Source: Vibrio maritimus (GTDB taxonomy: Bacteria > Pseudomonadota > Gammaproteobacteria > Enterobacterales > Vibrionaceae). Taken from it: a stretch of DNA of 64,000 bases. The notes under the pieces are model-generated. The model had not been told where the DNA came from. It saw nothing but the letters and a program-made list of their open reading frames with translations, and ran no database searches. The position numbers were made by a program, and so were the translations under genes. How positions within the stretch are numbered: the first letter of the stretch is position 1; every line of letters begins with the position of its first letter. Below, in pieces: positions 50,054 through 59,689 of this stretch. The stretch is from positions 2,294,001 to 2,358,000 of the forward strand of contig NZ_CP090438.1 in NCBI RefSeq assembly GCF_021441885.1, given 5' to 3'.

Positions 50054-50968
50054 CTAAAGCCCCATGCGCTCCACAAAAGACGCTTGGTGCGTTAGCCACC
50101 CTTCTCGCCCTTCCATCTCGATGTTTTTAATCGAATCTTTAGGAAGTGGTGTTTCTGCTACATTAAGCAGATCTATCATCGGCACGAATTCTATATTTTG
50201 TTGCTTAGCTCTGACAATCAATTCTTCAAACATATCAGCACAAACAATACCTTCCACCTCTGCATGGATGGTATACACATTTAGACCATCACGCTTGATG
50301 AGCTTAAGAATCGCGTCGTTGTAGTTACGATTATCGACACCATCTTGACCGACTAACTCATCGTAAGTTGGAAGTGTTACAGGAATTTGCGGAGCCATTC
50401 CCTCACCCGGAGAGAAGATATGATCGCCGCGGCAATCACTATTATATTTGAAAGGAAATGCGTCTTTTTCTACCAGTATTTGATCGGTACAACGCCAACC
50501 GGCTACCGCACTGCAAGGTAAGTCACGACCAGTAATATCCTTGAGCATTGAATAGCCTTTTGTGATTTCACTACGCAGCTGTTCGGCCGTCATAGTGTCC
50601 GTTTTCATCTGCCACTTATGATGATCCCAGGCATGAAGCCCGATTTCATGACCTGCCGTGTCGGTCGCCTCGATAATGTGGCGCAGTTTCTTACCGATCA
50701 CTGGACCTGGCCAGATCGTTCCACGAATCAGGATATCGTAACCATATAAGCTGGCGGCTTTTGAGCGAAGCATCTTCTTCAAAAATGCAGGACGCAAAAG
50801 GCGCCAAATATGGCGCCCCATGTTATCAGGTCCAACAGTAAAGAAGAATGAAGCCTTCACTCCGTGCTTCTCGAAAATCTCGAGTAGCTTAGGTACACCT
50901 AACTTGGTACCTCGGAAAGTGTCTACATCGATACGAAGACCGACTTTAGTGACTTCATTCTGTTCCAT
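50054..50968 (-). CDS. arnD: Undecaprenyl-phosphate 4-deoxy-4-formamido-L-arabinose deformylase ArnD
   Basis: 304 residues, polysaccharide-deacetylase (NodB) fold. GLRIDVDTF near residue 10 carries the catalytic Asp-Asp region and GLHAWDHHKW (about 129-138) the metal histidines. It removes the formyl group from undecaprenyl-phosphate-L-Ara4FN before flipping. Its start shares one base with the arnA stop (TAATG). Confidence 0.95.
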   Translation of the reverse strand: MEQNEVTKVGLRIDVDTFRGTKLGVPKLLEIFEKHGVKASFFFTVGPDNMGRHIWRLLRPAFLKKMLRSKAASLYGYDILIRGTIWPGPVIGKKLRHIIEATDTAGHEIGLHAWDHHKWQMKTDTMTAEQLRSEITKGYSMLKDITGRDLPCSAVAGWRCTDQILVEKDAFPFKYNSDCRGDHIFSPGEGMAPQIPVTLPTYDELVGQDGVDNRNYNDAILKLIKRDGLNVYTIHAEVEGIVCADMFEELIVRAKQQNIEFVPMIDLLNVAETPLPKDSIKNIEMEGREGWLTHQASFVERMGL

Positions 50969-52950
50969 TACTTCTCTTCTGCTACTGCACCTTTAAGGAA
51001 GAAATCTAGTGTCTCTTCGATGGTATCGTTCATGTGAACTTTTGGTTCCCAATCAAGCAGCTTCTTCGCGTTTGCGATGCTTGGTTTACGGTGTTGAACG
51101 TCTTGATAGCCGTCACCGTAGAACGCTTTACTCTCAACTAGGTTGTAGCCAGCGAATGGAGGGAACTGATCACGAAGTGGGTGGTTCTCAAACTTCTCTA
51201 CCAGTGTCTCAGCAAGTTCTTTGATACTCGCTTCGTTTTCTGGCGCACCAATGTTGATGATTTGGCCGTCACACAGACCTTCTTTGTTTTCGATGATGCG
51301 GAATAGCGCTTCGATCGCTTCAGAGATGTCAGTAAAACAACGCTTCTGCTCACCACCGTCGATAAGCTTGATCGGCGTACCTTCAACTAGGTTTAGGATA
51401 AGCTGAGTGATCGCACGGCTCGAACCGATACGCGCAGAGTTTAGGCTGTCTAGACGTGGACCCATCCAGTTGAACGGACGGAATAGCGTAAACTTAAGAC
51501 CGTCTTTCTTACCGTAAGCCCAGATCACGCGGTCTAGTAGTTGCTTAGATACTGAGTAGATCCAGCGCTGACGGTTAATTGGACCAACAATCAGTGGCGA
51601 GGTATCTTCATTGAACTCAGAGTCTGTAGACATGCCGTAAACTTCAGACGTTGACGGGAAGATAATGCGCTTGTTGTATTTCACACATGCACGAACGATC
51701 TTCAGGTTCTCTTCGAAGTCCAACTCAAATACGCGAAGTGGGTTACGCGTGTATTCGATAGGCGTTGCGATAGCCACTAGCGGAAGAATGATGTCACACT
51801 TCTTAACGTGGTATTCGATCCACTCGTTGTGGATAGTGATATCACCTTCAACGAAGTGGAAATCAGGGTGGCTTAGGTGCTCTTCGATTTGGTTTGAGTT
51901 CATGTCCATTGCATAAACTTCGTAACCACCGTCGTCTAGAAGACGCTTAGTTAGGTGAGTACCGATGAAGCCGTTAGCACCAAGGATAAGTACTTTTTGA
52001 CGCTTCTTAGCGTTAATAAGTGCGCTTGCTTGAGGACCGAAACGCATGCCTTCAACAAGGTGAAGCTCTGCAGCTAGCTGCTCGCCACCTAGGTAAAGAC
52101 CGTTTTCAGCCTCACCAGACTTAACGATCAATGAGCCTTGAGCACAAGCGATGGTTAGTGGAGATGTAGCAACGATAGTACCCGGAGTCACATCGTAAGT
52201 TTTATCACTCGCTTCCGCACCCCAGATAATAAGTTTGCGCTCACCTAGGAAAGTGAATGCACCTGGGAATGGTTCAGTCACAGCACGTACTAGGTTAAAT
52301 ACGGTGCGAGAATCATTTGACCACTTAATTTCACCGTCAGCTGGCGTGCGACGACCGAAGTAAGTCGCTTTGCTTTCGTCTTGAGCCGTTGCAGTGAACG
52401 AACCATCAACGATAGTTGGCAGCACTTTGCTTAGAAGATCGCTTGAAGCCGCGTTCATGCGCTTATGCAGTGTTTCTGCAGTATCTTCATCAGTGATAGC
52501 GATCTTTTCTTGACCAACGATATCTCCCGCATCCGCTTTCTGAACCATTTTGTGTAGCGTTACACCAGTCTCAGTTTCGCCGTTTACTAGTGCCCAGTTG
52601 ATTGGAGCGCGACCGCGGTAAGTTGGAAGCAGAGAACCGTGAAGGTTAAAGCCACCTTTAGGTGCAATATCCAGCACTTCTTGGCTGATCATGTTGCGAT
52701 AGTAGAATGAGAACAGAGCATCTGGCTTCATTGCGCGGATCTTGTCTACCCATAGTGGGTGGTTTACGTCTTCTGGAGCGTAAACTGGAATACCGTTTTT
52801 CGCTGCTAGCTTAGCTACAGATTCAAAAAACACATTCTCGTTGCTGTCATCAACATGGGTGAATACTGCTTCGATCTCAACACCTGCGTCTAGCAAGCTG
52901 CGAACACCAGTACAACCGATATTGTGGTAGGCAAACACTACTACTTTCAT
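50968..52950 (-). CDS. arnA: Bifunctional UDP-L-Ara4N formyltransferase/UDP-glucuronate decarboxylase ArnA
   Basis: 660 residues, normal for ArnA. N-terminal formyltransferase domain (1-300): FNLHGSLLPTYRGRAPINWA carries the catalytic Asn and His, and KADAGDIVGQ the Asp. C-terminal decarboxylase (about 315-655): VLILGANGFIGTHLTKRLL binds NAD and YSVSKQLLDRVIW holds the Tyr-x3-Lys pair. It makes UDP-Ara4O and formylates UDP-L-Ara4N. 24 bp after arnC. Confidence 0.97.
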   Translation of the reverse strand: MKVVVFAYHNIGCTGVRSLLDAGVEIEAVFTHVDDSNENVFFESVAKLAAKNGIPVYAPEDVNHPLWVDKIRAMKPDALFSFYYRNMISQEVLDIAPKGGFNLHGSLLPTYRGRAPINWALVNGETETGVTLHKMVQKADAGDIVGQEKIAITDEDTAETLHKRMNAASSDLLSKVLPTIVDGSFTATAQDESKATYFGRRTPADGEIKWSNDSRTVFNLVRAVTEPFPGAFTFLGERKLIIWGAEASDKTYDVTPGTIVATSPLTIACAQGSLIVKSGEAENGLYLGGEQLAAELHLVEGMRFGPQASALINAKKRQKVLILGANGFIGTHLTKRLLDDGGYEVYAMDMNSNQIEEHLSHPDFHFVEGDITIHNEWIEYHVKKCDIILPLVAIATPIEYTRNPLRVFELDFEENLKIVRACVKYNKRIIFPSTSEVYGMSTDSEFNEDTSPLIVGPINRQRWIYSVSKQLLDRVIWAYGKKDGLKFTLFRPFNWMGPRLDSLNSARIGSSRAITQLILNLVEGTPIKLIDGGEQKRCFTDISEAIEALFRIIENKEGLCDGQIINIGAPENEASIKELAETLVEKFENHPLRDQFPPFAGYNLVESKAFYGDGYQDVQHRKPSIANAKKLLDWEPKVHMNDTIEETLDFFLKGAVAEEK

Positions 52951-52974
52951 GGAATATTCCTCTGGATATAAATC

Positions 52975-53973
52975 TTATTCTTTATTCTTTGATTCATCAG
53001 TCTCACGTGCTTTTTGAGTGGCTTCACCCACCAAAACATCTTGCACGTAAAAACGCGGGCGGGCTCTAACGTCAGAGTAAATACGCCCTATGTACTCGCC
53101 TAGTAGTCCTAGACCTACAAACTGCGCGCCCACAAATACAAATAGGATGGCAAATAGAGTAAACAGACCGTCTCCTGCCCACTCAGAGCCGAATATAATG
53201 CGCATCAGCATTAGGATAATACCAAATGCGATACCTGCCGCTGCGATACCGCCACCGATGATGCTCAATAGACGCAACGGCGCCGTAGTCATACTGGTGA
53301 TTAAGTCAAACATTAGGCTAATAAGCTTCATAAAGCTATATTTCGACTCGCCGTCCGCGCGCTCATCATGGTGAACGTCAATCTCAGTTGTGTGACGAGA
53401 AAAACCATTTGCCAAAACAGGGATAAACGTACTGCGCTCGTGACATTCAAGCATGGCGTCAACAACATGGCGACGATACGCTCGCAGCATACAGCCGTAG
53501 TCGTTCATCTCAACACCGGTAGAACGCTTAACTAGCTTATTGATAAGCTTTGAAGGATAGCGACGAAGCGCGCTATCTTGACGATTCTTACGCACGGTGC
53601 CGACTGAATCGAACCCTTCTTCAGCTTTAGCGACTAGATTCGGGATCTCTTCTGGTGGGTTTTGCAGATCCGCGTCTAAAGTGATAATGAGGTCACCACG
53701 AACTTGTTCGAAACCCGCCATAATCGCATTATGCTGACCATAGTTGCGGTTAAGGATAACGCCAACCACATGGCTACCTTCTTTCGATGATGCTTGTTCA
53801 ATGATTTCTGCACTGCGGTCACGGCTACCGTCATCAACGAGAATAAGCTCATAGTCTTTACCTAGACTATCACCAGCTTTAGTCGTGCGGTCAATCAGTT
53901 CTTGCAGGCAGTTTTCTTCGTTGTATACCGGTATTACGATAGACACGAAGTTAATGGCTTCATTGTGTTTCAT
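52975..53973 (-). CDS. arnC: Undecaprenyl-phosphate 4-deoxy-4-formamido-L-arabinose transferase ArnC
   Basis: 332 residues. GT2 domain (SIVIPVYNEENCLQELI, LILVDDGSRDRS, ITLDADLQNPPEEI) with two C-terminal membrane helices (about 233-256 and 268-292), the ArnC/PglK-like architecture. It transfers L-Ara4FN from UDP to undecaprenyl phosphate. It starts 3 bp after the arnB stop. Confidence 0.95.
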   Translation of the reverse strand: MKHNEAINFVSIVIPVYNEENCLQELIDRTTKAGDSLGKDYELILVDDGSRDRSAEIIEQASSKEGSHVVGVILNRNYGQHNAIMAGFEQVRGDLIITLDADLQNPPEEIPNLVAKAEEGFDSVGTVRKNRQDSALRRYPSKLINKLVKRSTGVEMNDYGCMLRAYRRHVVDAMLECHERSTFIPVLANGFSRHTTEIDVHHDERADGESKYSFMKLISLMFDLITSMTTAPLRLLSIIGGGIAAAGIAFGIILMLMRIIFGSEWAGDGLFTLFAILFVFVGAQFVGLGLLGEYIGRIYSDVRARPRFYVQDVLVGEATQKARETDESKNKE

Positions 53974-53976
53974 GGT

Positions 53977-55137
53977 TTATCCAATTATCTCTGACACGGC
54001 ACTCACTACACGCTCTACGTCGTCCTGAGTCATATCAGGGAAGAGCGGCAACGAGCAAATTTGATTACTGTTACGTTCTGTATTCTGAAGGTTTGGGTTC
54101 ATCGCCCCAAATAGTTCCGCATAGTTTTCGCGGTAATATTTTTGTGTGTGGCACGCTTTGAAATGGATACCGGCGCCGATGCCCTTCTCTTTCAAAGCAG
54201 CAATAAGGTCATCACGCGTTAGCCCCGCTACCGCAGGATCAACACGGACGATCATGAGATGCCAACAGTGTTTGTGGTCATGTGAAGCCAGACCTAGCGG
54301 CGTAACACCCTTGATCGACTCAAGTTTGCTACGATAAGAGAGCGCAATTTCTGTACGCTTTGCCGTGATCGCTTCAATACGATCCATTTGCCCAAGCGCC
54401 AAAACAGCACAAATATCAGGCATGTTGTATTTGAAACCAGGCTCGACAACTTCTGCTTGTGGCGCTCGACCTTGCGTTTCTCGGTCAAAAGCGTCAACAC
54501 CCAAGCCATGAAACTTGAGACGGCGAACCTTGTCAGCCAATTCAGCATCATGTGTGGTTAGAATGCCACCTTCGGCTGTGGTTACGTTCTTGATAGCGTG
54601 AGTTGAGAACAAGCAAGTACCGCGCCCACCAATTGGCTTCCCTTTATACTCTGTCCCTAAAGCGTGGGCAGCGTCTTCAACAACCGGAATGCCATACTTC
54701 TCACCCAAGGCATAGATTGGATCAAGATCAAGGGCAGCTCCCGCGTAATGAACAGGAATAATCAGCTTAGTCTTGTCATTGATTAGGGGCTCAATCTTAT
54801 CTGCGTCCGTCATCAAGGTATCGGCATCAACGTCAACAAATACTGGCTTCGCGCCAACCAAGGTGATCATGTTGACCGTCGACACCCATGTAAGTGACGG
54901 TGTAATTACCTCATCGCCAGGCCCAATACCCATAGCTAGCAAGACCAAATGCATACCCGCCGTCGCACTGCTGAGCGCGACACTATGTGGTGCACCTGTA
55001 TGCTGGGAGATTTTGGTTTCTAGTTCTGCGTTTTTTGGTCCGGTGGTTATCCAACCTGAACGAAGCACATCGACTACAGACTGGATGTCTTGCTCGTCGA
55101 CAGCAGGCCGACATAACGGAAGAAAGGACTGGCTCAT
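53977..55137 (-). CDS. arnB: UDP-4-amino-4-deoxy-L-arabinose--oxoglutarate aminotransferase ArnB
   Basis: 386 residues, DegT/DnrJ/EryC1 aminotransferase fold. PLP-lysine Lys183 in STHAIKNVTTAEGG; the aspartate that pairs with the pyridine N is in VVEDAAHALG. It converts UDP-Ara4O to UDP-L-Ara4N. First gene of arnBCADTEF; the operon promoter must lie in the 446 bp upstream. No PmrA- or PhoP-type box was identified there by eye. Confidence 0.95.
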   Translation of the reverse strand: MSQSFLPLCRPAVDEQDIQSVVDVLRSGWITTGPKNAELETKISQHTGAPHSVALSSATAGMHLVLLAMGIGPGDEVITPSLTWVSTVNMITLVGAKPVFVDVDADTLMTDADKIEPLINDKTKLIIPVHYAGAALDLDPIYALGEKYGIPVVEDAAHALGTEYKGKPIGGRGTCLFSTHAIKNVTTAEGGILTTHDAELADKVRRLKFHGLGVDAFDRETQGRAPQAEVVEPGFKYNMPDICAVLALGQMDRIEAITAKRTEIALSYRSKLESIKGVTPLGLASHDHKHCWHLMIVRVDPAVAGLTRDDLIAALKEKGIGAGIHFKACHTQKYYRENYAELFGAMNPNLQNTERNSNQICSLPLFPDMTQDDVERVVSAVSEIIG

Positions 55138-55583
55138 TTTTTAAACTCACAGTTAGTTCGTGATGTTAAGCACGAAAAATTGACAATAAAGTTTACTAGG
55201 GCGTTCAACGAATTAAAAGGCTTGATATCTATTTCCCACACAAAACATAGACACTCTGTACACATTTACCGCAAACATTTCTTGGCTGAATTAATACTTA
55301 CTCATTTTTAGTAAAAAAATAGTGCCAAATGGGCTCTTCGTCTAAAAATGTCAATTAACTCGACAAAAGAGTGGCTTTTTAGCAACAAAAAACATCGCAA
55401 ATTACGCAACGTCAACTTTGTGTCAATTTCCCTAGCCCGCTCTACCGACCGCTAGCATGATGGCATAGCAAAGCATTCGACTATGTAACGGTTTGTCGTG
55501 AGTTCGTTTGTATCTATCTACTTCAGAGAGTAAACTCTCGCTCCTTTCTTGCCATAACTGACATACCAACAAAGGTAGCACCC
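55138..55583. other. Intergenic region between arnB and the desulfhydrase-family gene
   Basis: 446 bp, AT-rich, divergent. No convincing open frame, RNA or terminator, and no regulator box I can defend. It must hold promoters for both divergent units; low-complexity T and A runs are frequent. Confidence 0.5.
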
Positions 55584-56507
55584 GTGAAACTCAATGACAG
55601 CCCAGTAACAGAGCATCACTTTCAAGGTCATCACTTCTACCTAAAAAGGGACGATTTGCTCCACGGTCACTTTAACGGCAACAAAGCAAGAAAGTTTATG
55701 ACTACTTTGCTTCAACCGTTAGAAGGCAAAACCAGGTTAATTGGCTGGGGTTCAGCTCAAGCCAACTCGCTTACTTCTCTTGCTGCACTTGCAAAAATTA
55801 AAGGGCTGCAACTGACATTTTATGTCGACCACAAACCGAGTTGGTTAGACGCGAAGCCCATGGGTAATTACCGAACAGCATTGGAGTTAGGTGCAGAGGT
55901 TATCTCATTGCAAGAGACCATGGGGCCTAACGCACCACATCCATCAGAGTTTGTCATTCAAAAGCATGGCGATAACCCAGATTGTTTGATAATCCCGGAA
56001 GGAGGCCACTTCGAGCAAGCAAAAGAGGGAGTCACTCAACTGGCCAATGAAATTTTATCTTGGTCTCGATTTGAGAAAGGGCGCAATATAAAGGTCGCGC
56101 TGCCTTCAGGCACTGGAACGACGGCACTTTATTTAAGTCAGGTTCTTAAGCCACAAGGCATAGAGGTACTGACCTGCCCTTGTGTTTCAGGTAAAGATTA
56201 CTTGCTTAAACAGTATACGGCGCTTGGTGAAACCGAAGACCTACCTACTATTTTAGAGCTCGACACTAAGCATCACTTTGGCAAACTTTACAAACAAGAT
56301 TATGAGATATGGCAAGCTTTGCAGGAAGAGACCCATATTGAATTTGACCTTCTCTATGACCCCATGATGTGGCGCTGTCTGCTACCTTGGTTGGAGACCA
56401 ATCCAAATACCACAATTCTGTACGTCCATCAGGGCGGGCTCTTGGGAAATGAGACTATGTTGGCTCGTTACCGTCGCAAATACTGTGATCAGCAGATCGA
56501 TTGGTAA
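55584..56507 (+). CDS. PLP-dependent D-cysteine desulfhydrase/ACC deaminase-family protein
   Basis: 307 residues, tryptophan-synthase-beta fold. FYLKRDDLLHGHFNGNKARKF places the PLP lysine in GNKARK, and LPSGTGTTALYLS is the phosphate-binding glycine loop. The family includes D-cysteine desulfhydrase and ACC deaminase; the deciding residues cannot be read here, so only the family is given. The GTG start has AAAGGTAG upstream. Monocistronic, convergent with the Sel1 gene across a terminator. Confidence 0.82.
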   Translation: MKLNDSPVTEHHFQGHHFYLKRDDLLHGHFNGNKARKFMTTLLQPLEGKTRLIGWGSAQANSLTSLAALAKIKGLQLTFYVDHKPSWLDAKPMGNYRTALELGAEVISLQETMGPNAPHPSEFVIQKHGDNPDCLIIPEGGHFEQAKEGVTQLANEILSWSRFEKGRNIKVALPSGTGTTALYLSQVLKPQGIEVLTCPCVSGKDYLLKQYTALGETEDLPTILELDTKHHFGKLYKQDYEIWQALQEETHIEFDLLYDPMMWRCLLPWLETNPNTTILYVHQGGLLGNETMLARYRRKYCDQQIDW

Positions 56508-56514
56508 TAGCAAC

Positions 56515-56540
56515 AAAAAAGGAAGCACGAGGCTTCCTTT
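56515..56540. terminator. Bidirectional terminator, desulfhydrase-family and Sel1 genes
   Basis: The stem GGAAGC/GCTTCC with a 5-base loop has an A run before and a T run after. Confidence 0.85.
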
Positions 56541-56561
56541 GTAGTACTTGGGTACTATTGA

Positions 56562-57344
56562 TCATTGATGCGAGGTGTATTGCTCAAGATATGACTCTGC
56601 TTTTGTTTTCGCTTCAGCAAGTTGACTTGCAGAAAGCTTCATCGCTAGGTCATCACGCAGTTTTTCCGCGGTAGTATAGCCGTTTGTAGAGGCAACTGAC
56701 GCCCACGCATACGCTTCTACATTATCAAGCTCAACGCCCTCACCCAGAGAATATTTAAACGCTAGGTTTCTTTGACCATAAGCGTAACCGTTCTCGGCTG
56801 AGCGTCGGTACCATTTAACGGCTTCGTCATCATTTTTTTCGATACCGAGGCCTTTAGCGTACATAACTCCAAGACTATTTTGTGCGACATCAAAACCTTT
56901 CTCGGCCGCCAAACGATAGTACTCAACTGCTTTCTCGTTGCTCTTAGGAACGCCGCGCCCCCACTTGTACATACCAGCTAAGTAATATTGTGCTTTTACA
57001 TGACCCTGTGCCGAAGCTTTTTCAAACCAAGCGGCAGCTTCTTTTGCGCTATAAGCAACACCATGACCGTTGTCATACATCATGCCAAGCTTGTACATCG
57101 CTGTTTCACTGCCTTTCTTAGCGGCTTTGTGATACCACTCGACAGCTTTCACGTCATCTTCTTCTAAGCCATTACCCGTAGCTAAACGATCTCCGAGCTC
57201 AATTTGAGCATAAATATCGCCACGCTTCGCTTCTGTAGTGACTTCCTTGTTGCTTCGCTTTGAATAATCCTGGACAAATGCAAAGCTCGTTGCACTAAAA
57301 CACAGACCACATAGTGAAACCGCCAACAGTGTTTTCCGCATCAT
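56562..57344 (-). CDS. Exported Sel1-repeat protein
   Basis: 260 residues. A signal peptide ends about residue 22 (LFSATSFAF region), then about five Sel1-like repeats of 36 residues: GDRLATGNGLEEDDVKAVEWYHKAA, LGMMYDNGHGVAYSAKEAAAWFEKA, LAGMYKWGRGV, LGVMYAKGLGIEKNDDEAVKWYRRS. Such proteins are periplasmic protein-protein adaptors. A single gene with its own terminator; partner unknown. The 296 bp upstream to 57640 contain nothing else I can assign. Confidence 0.88.
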   Translation of the reverse strand: MMRKTLLAVSLCGLCFSATSFAFVQDYSKRSNKEVTTEAKRGDIYAQIELGDRLATGNGLEEDDVKAVEWYHKAAKKGSETAMYKLGMMYDNGHGVAYSAKEAAAWFEKASAQGHVKAQYYLAGMYKWGRGVPKSNEKAVEYYRLAAEKGFDVAQNSLGVMYAKGLGIEKNDDEAVKWYRRSAENGYAYGQRNLAFKYSLGEGVELDNVEAYAWASVASTNGYTTAEKLRDDLAMKLSASQLAEAKTKAESYLEQYTSHQ

Positions 57345-57640
57345 CTTTTCCCATCCTTAAAGAATTCGTCAAATTCTGCCATATGATGATTAATGTTCTC
57401 AGCAAAATATGAATAATTGTCGATACTCTGACAAAGAATTTCGTTCAAGTCACAAAAACATTAGTATTTGCGTACATTATAGCCAATAAGTAGCACGTTA
57501 TTTTGTAAAGCAACAGTGGCTAGAAACCAATGTTTACTTACTGTAATCGTTTGCAAATACTTCTCGTTTTAGAGTGTGTTATTTTGTAGACTTGCAGTAT
57601 CGTACTGAGAATTAATCAAGCATCTAGAATTGGAGATATT

Positions 57641-58078
57641 ATGGCGTCTAAATGGGCAAAACGATTCATTCAAATGGCAGAATTGGTCGGCTCATGGAGT
57701 AAGGATCCATCAACACAAGTTGGTGCCGTCATTACCAAGCAAAATCGTATCGTGTCGGTGGGCTTCAACGGCTATCCACACGGTATCTCTGATAGCGCAG
57801 AAGTGGATGAGAGAGAAACTAAATATCTGAAAACGCTGCATGCTGAAGAAAATGCTATTTTGTTCGCAAAGCGAGACCTCGACGGCTGTGAAATCTGGGT
57901 CACACACTTTCCATGCCCAAACTGCGCAGCGAAAATCATTCAAACTGGTATTTCAGTTGTCCATTGCCCAGCTCAAACCGAAGATTTTTTATCTCGTTGG
58001 GGTGAAAAAATTTCCCTTAGCCAAGATATGTTTGATCAGGCGGGAGTAGAAGTAGACTGGCTTCCAATAGAAAACTAA
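57641..58078 (+). CDS. Zinc-dependent dCMP/cytidine deaminase family protein
   Basis: 145 residues. The zinc site is complete: LHAEENAIL (His and catalytic Glu) and FPCPNCAAKII (two Cys). GAVITKQNRIVSVGFNGYPHG is typical of dCMP deaminases, which convert dCMP to dUMP. GGAG precedes the ATG. A homologue of ComEB. Monocistronic. Confidence 0.92.
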   Translation: MASKWAKRFIQMAELVGSWSKDPSTQVGAVITKQNRIVSVGFNGYPHGISDSAEVDERETKYLKTLHAEENAILFAKRDLDGCEIWVTHFPCPNCAAKIIQTGISVVHCPAQTEDFLSRWGEKISLSQDMFDQAGVEVDWLPIEN

Positions 58079-58198
58079 TGTTGTGTAGCGTGTGCAACAC
58101 GATGCTTTACCAAAAGTTTATTTTTAACTGACTTATGAACTAATCCAAATTTCCTGCCGTAAGTCTCTTTGCGAATAACATGAGCATAGAGGCTTACC

Positions 58199-59545
58199 AT
58201 GAATATTATTAAAACATCAGTTATCGCAGCCGCAGCAATTACCATCGTCGGCTGTGGCAGCGACTCCGACTCTACACCCACCACGCAAGTTCGCGTGACA
58301 CATGCCAGTCCCGACGCACCTTTAGTTAACGTAAAAGCCAACGGTGCGATATTAAGTGGTCTCAGCAACGTGGACTATCAACAAGGCAGCGGGCTGATCA
58401 CGGTCGACAGTGGTACTTATGATCTAGCAGTTGACGCTATCGGTGCAGACGATAGCACGGCGGAAGTGCTGTCTGCTCCGGGCACAAACCTAGCTCCAGA
58501 CATGCAATACGACATCTTTGCGGTGAATAATACCGCGTCCCTACAAGCTGTCGTTCTCTCAAGGAGCGGCATCAAACCCGATTCAAACTCAGTCCGCATT
58601 GATGTGCTTCATGCGCATCCTTCAGTAGGCGCGGTTGATATACACCTAACGACAGACGCAAGCATCAGCGCAGGCTCAGTAGCAGTAGCGGGACTGGCGT
58701 TTGCTATAGATTCTGCAGATTTGCCAGTTACCGTTCCAGCTGATACATACCGAATCAGAATCACTCCAGCGGGCCAAAGCACTGACGCTGATGTTGTATT
58801 CGACAGCGGAGACCTAGACCTAGCAGGTGGATCTGATCTCATGGTCACAGCTGTGCCAAACGTAGTCACAAGTGGAACAGGCGAATCGCCAGTCGACCTA
58901 CTAGTCGCCGACGGCAACTCAGTTGCGGTAGTGAGAGACGCAGATGGTAAAGCTGTTGTGAGAGCGGGTCACGCTATTCAAGATGCTCCTGCGGTAGACA
59001 TCGTTGCCAACGGTGCGACTGTTACTGGATTAACTAATCTTACGTATGAAAATGTAGCGAGTGTTGAGCTGGCACCAGGCACCGTGGACGCTGGTGTTAC
59101 TGTAGCGGGAACAACTACGCCCGAAGTTATCTCAGTACCAGGTGCGACATTTAGCGCGGGAAGCGAAACGACGATTTTTGCCGTGGGCCGATTGGATGAC
59201 TCATCACAAGAGGCTCTAGTCATCGAAGACGACCTTCGCGGCGTCGCGACCTACGCCAAACTACGTGTAGTGCACGCTAACCCAACCGCGGCTGCAGCTA
59301 CCGTAGACATTCATGCGGTAGCCGACGGCGGTGCCTTCTCGGCAAATACCGTAGTACTTAGCGGTGTTTCTTTTAAAGACACAGCAGTACTCAAAGTACC
59401 AGCGGGCACTTACGACTTAGCCGTTGCCGAAGCAGGAACGACCAACATTTTGCTACAAAACACTAATGTTCCGGCGGTTGCCAATGGTAACGTGGTAACT
59501 GCATTTGCCACTGAAGACTCTATTGCATTGAACATCGATAAATAG
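58199..59545 (+). CDS. DUF4397 lipoprotein
   Basis: 448 residues. A lipoprotein signal ends in TIVGC (Cys 19) with a Gly-Ser-Asp linker. Two DUF4397-type domains follow (about 30-225 and 235-448): VRVTHASPDAPLVNVKANG is repeated as VRAGHAIQDAPAVDIVANG and VRVLHAHPSVGAVDIHLT as LRVVHANPTAAAATVDIHAV, so the repeat unit recurs about four times. Anchored at the outer membrane or surface; role unknown. Composition is acidic and rich in Ala, Val and Asp. A weak terminator follows. Confidence 0.88.
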   Translation: MNIIKTSVIAAAAITIVGCGSDSDSTPTTQVRVTHASPDAPLVNVKANGAILSGLSNVDYQQGSGLITVDSGTYDLAVDAIGADDSTAEVLSAPGTNLAPDMQYDIFAVNNTASLQAVVLSRSGIKPDSNSVRIDVLHAHPSVGAVDIHLTTDASISAGSVAVAGLAFAIDSADLPVTVPADTYRIRITPAGQSTDADVVFDSGDLDLAGGSDLMVTAVPNVVTSGTGESPVDLLVADGNSVAVVRDADGKAVVRAGHAIQDAPAVDIVANGATVTGLTNLTYENVASVELAPGTVDAGVTVAGTTTPEVISVPGATFSAGSETTIFAVGRLDDSSQEALVIEDDLRGVATYAKLRVVHANPTAAAATVDIHAVADGGAFSANTVVLSGVSFKDTAVLKVPAGTYDLAVAEAGTTNILLQNTNVPAVANGNVVTAFATEDSIALNIDK

Positions 59546-59566
59546 AGCCTAGCCATTTAGAAAACT

Positions 59567-59593
59567 GGTCGTGGATAAGTCTGCGACCTTTTT
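59567..59593 (+). terminator. Probable terminator of the DUF4397 gene
   Basis: A GGTCG/CGACC stem with inner GA/TC pairing is followed by five T. Confidence 0.6.
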
Positions 59594-59689
59594 GTTTTAA
59601 AACTTCTTTTCAATCAGACTTTGCTCATCTACAATCCGCCAACCTATAATTGTGATGTATATCACCAACCCTTTGGAAAGCGCATCCTT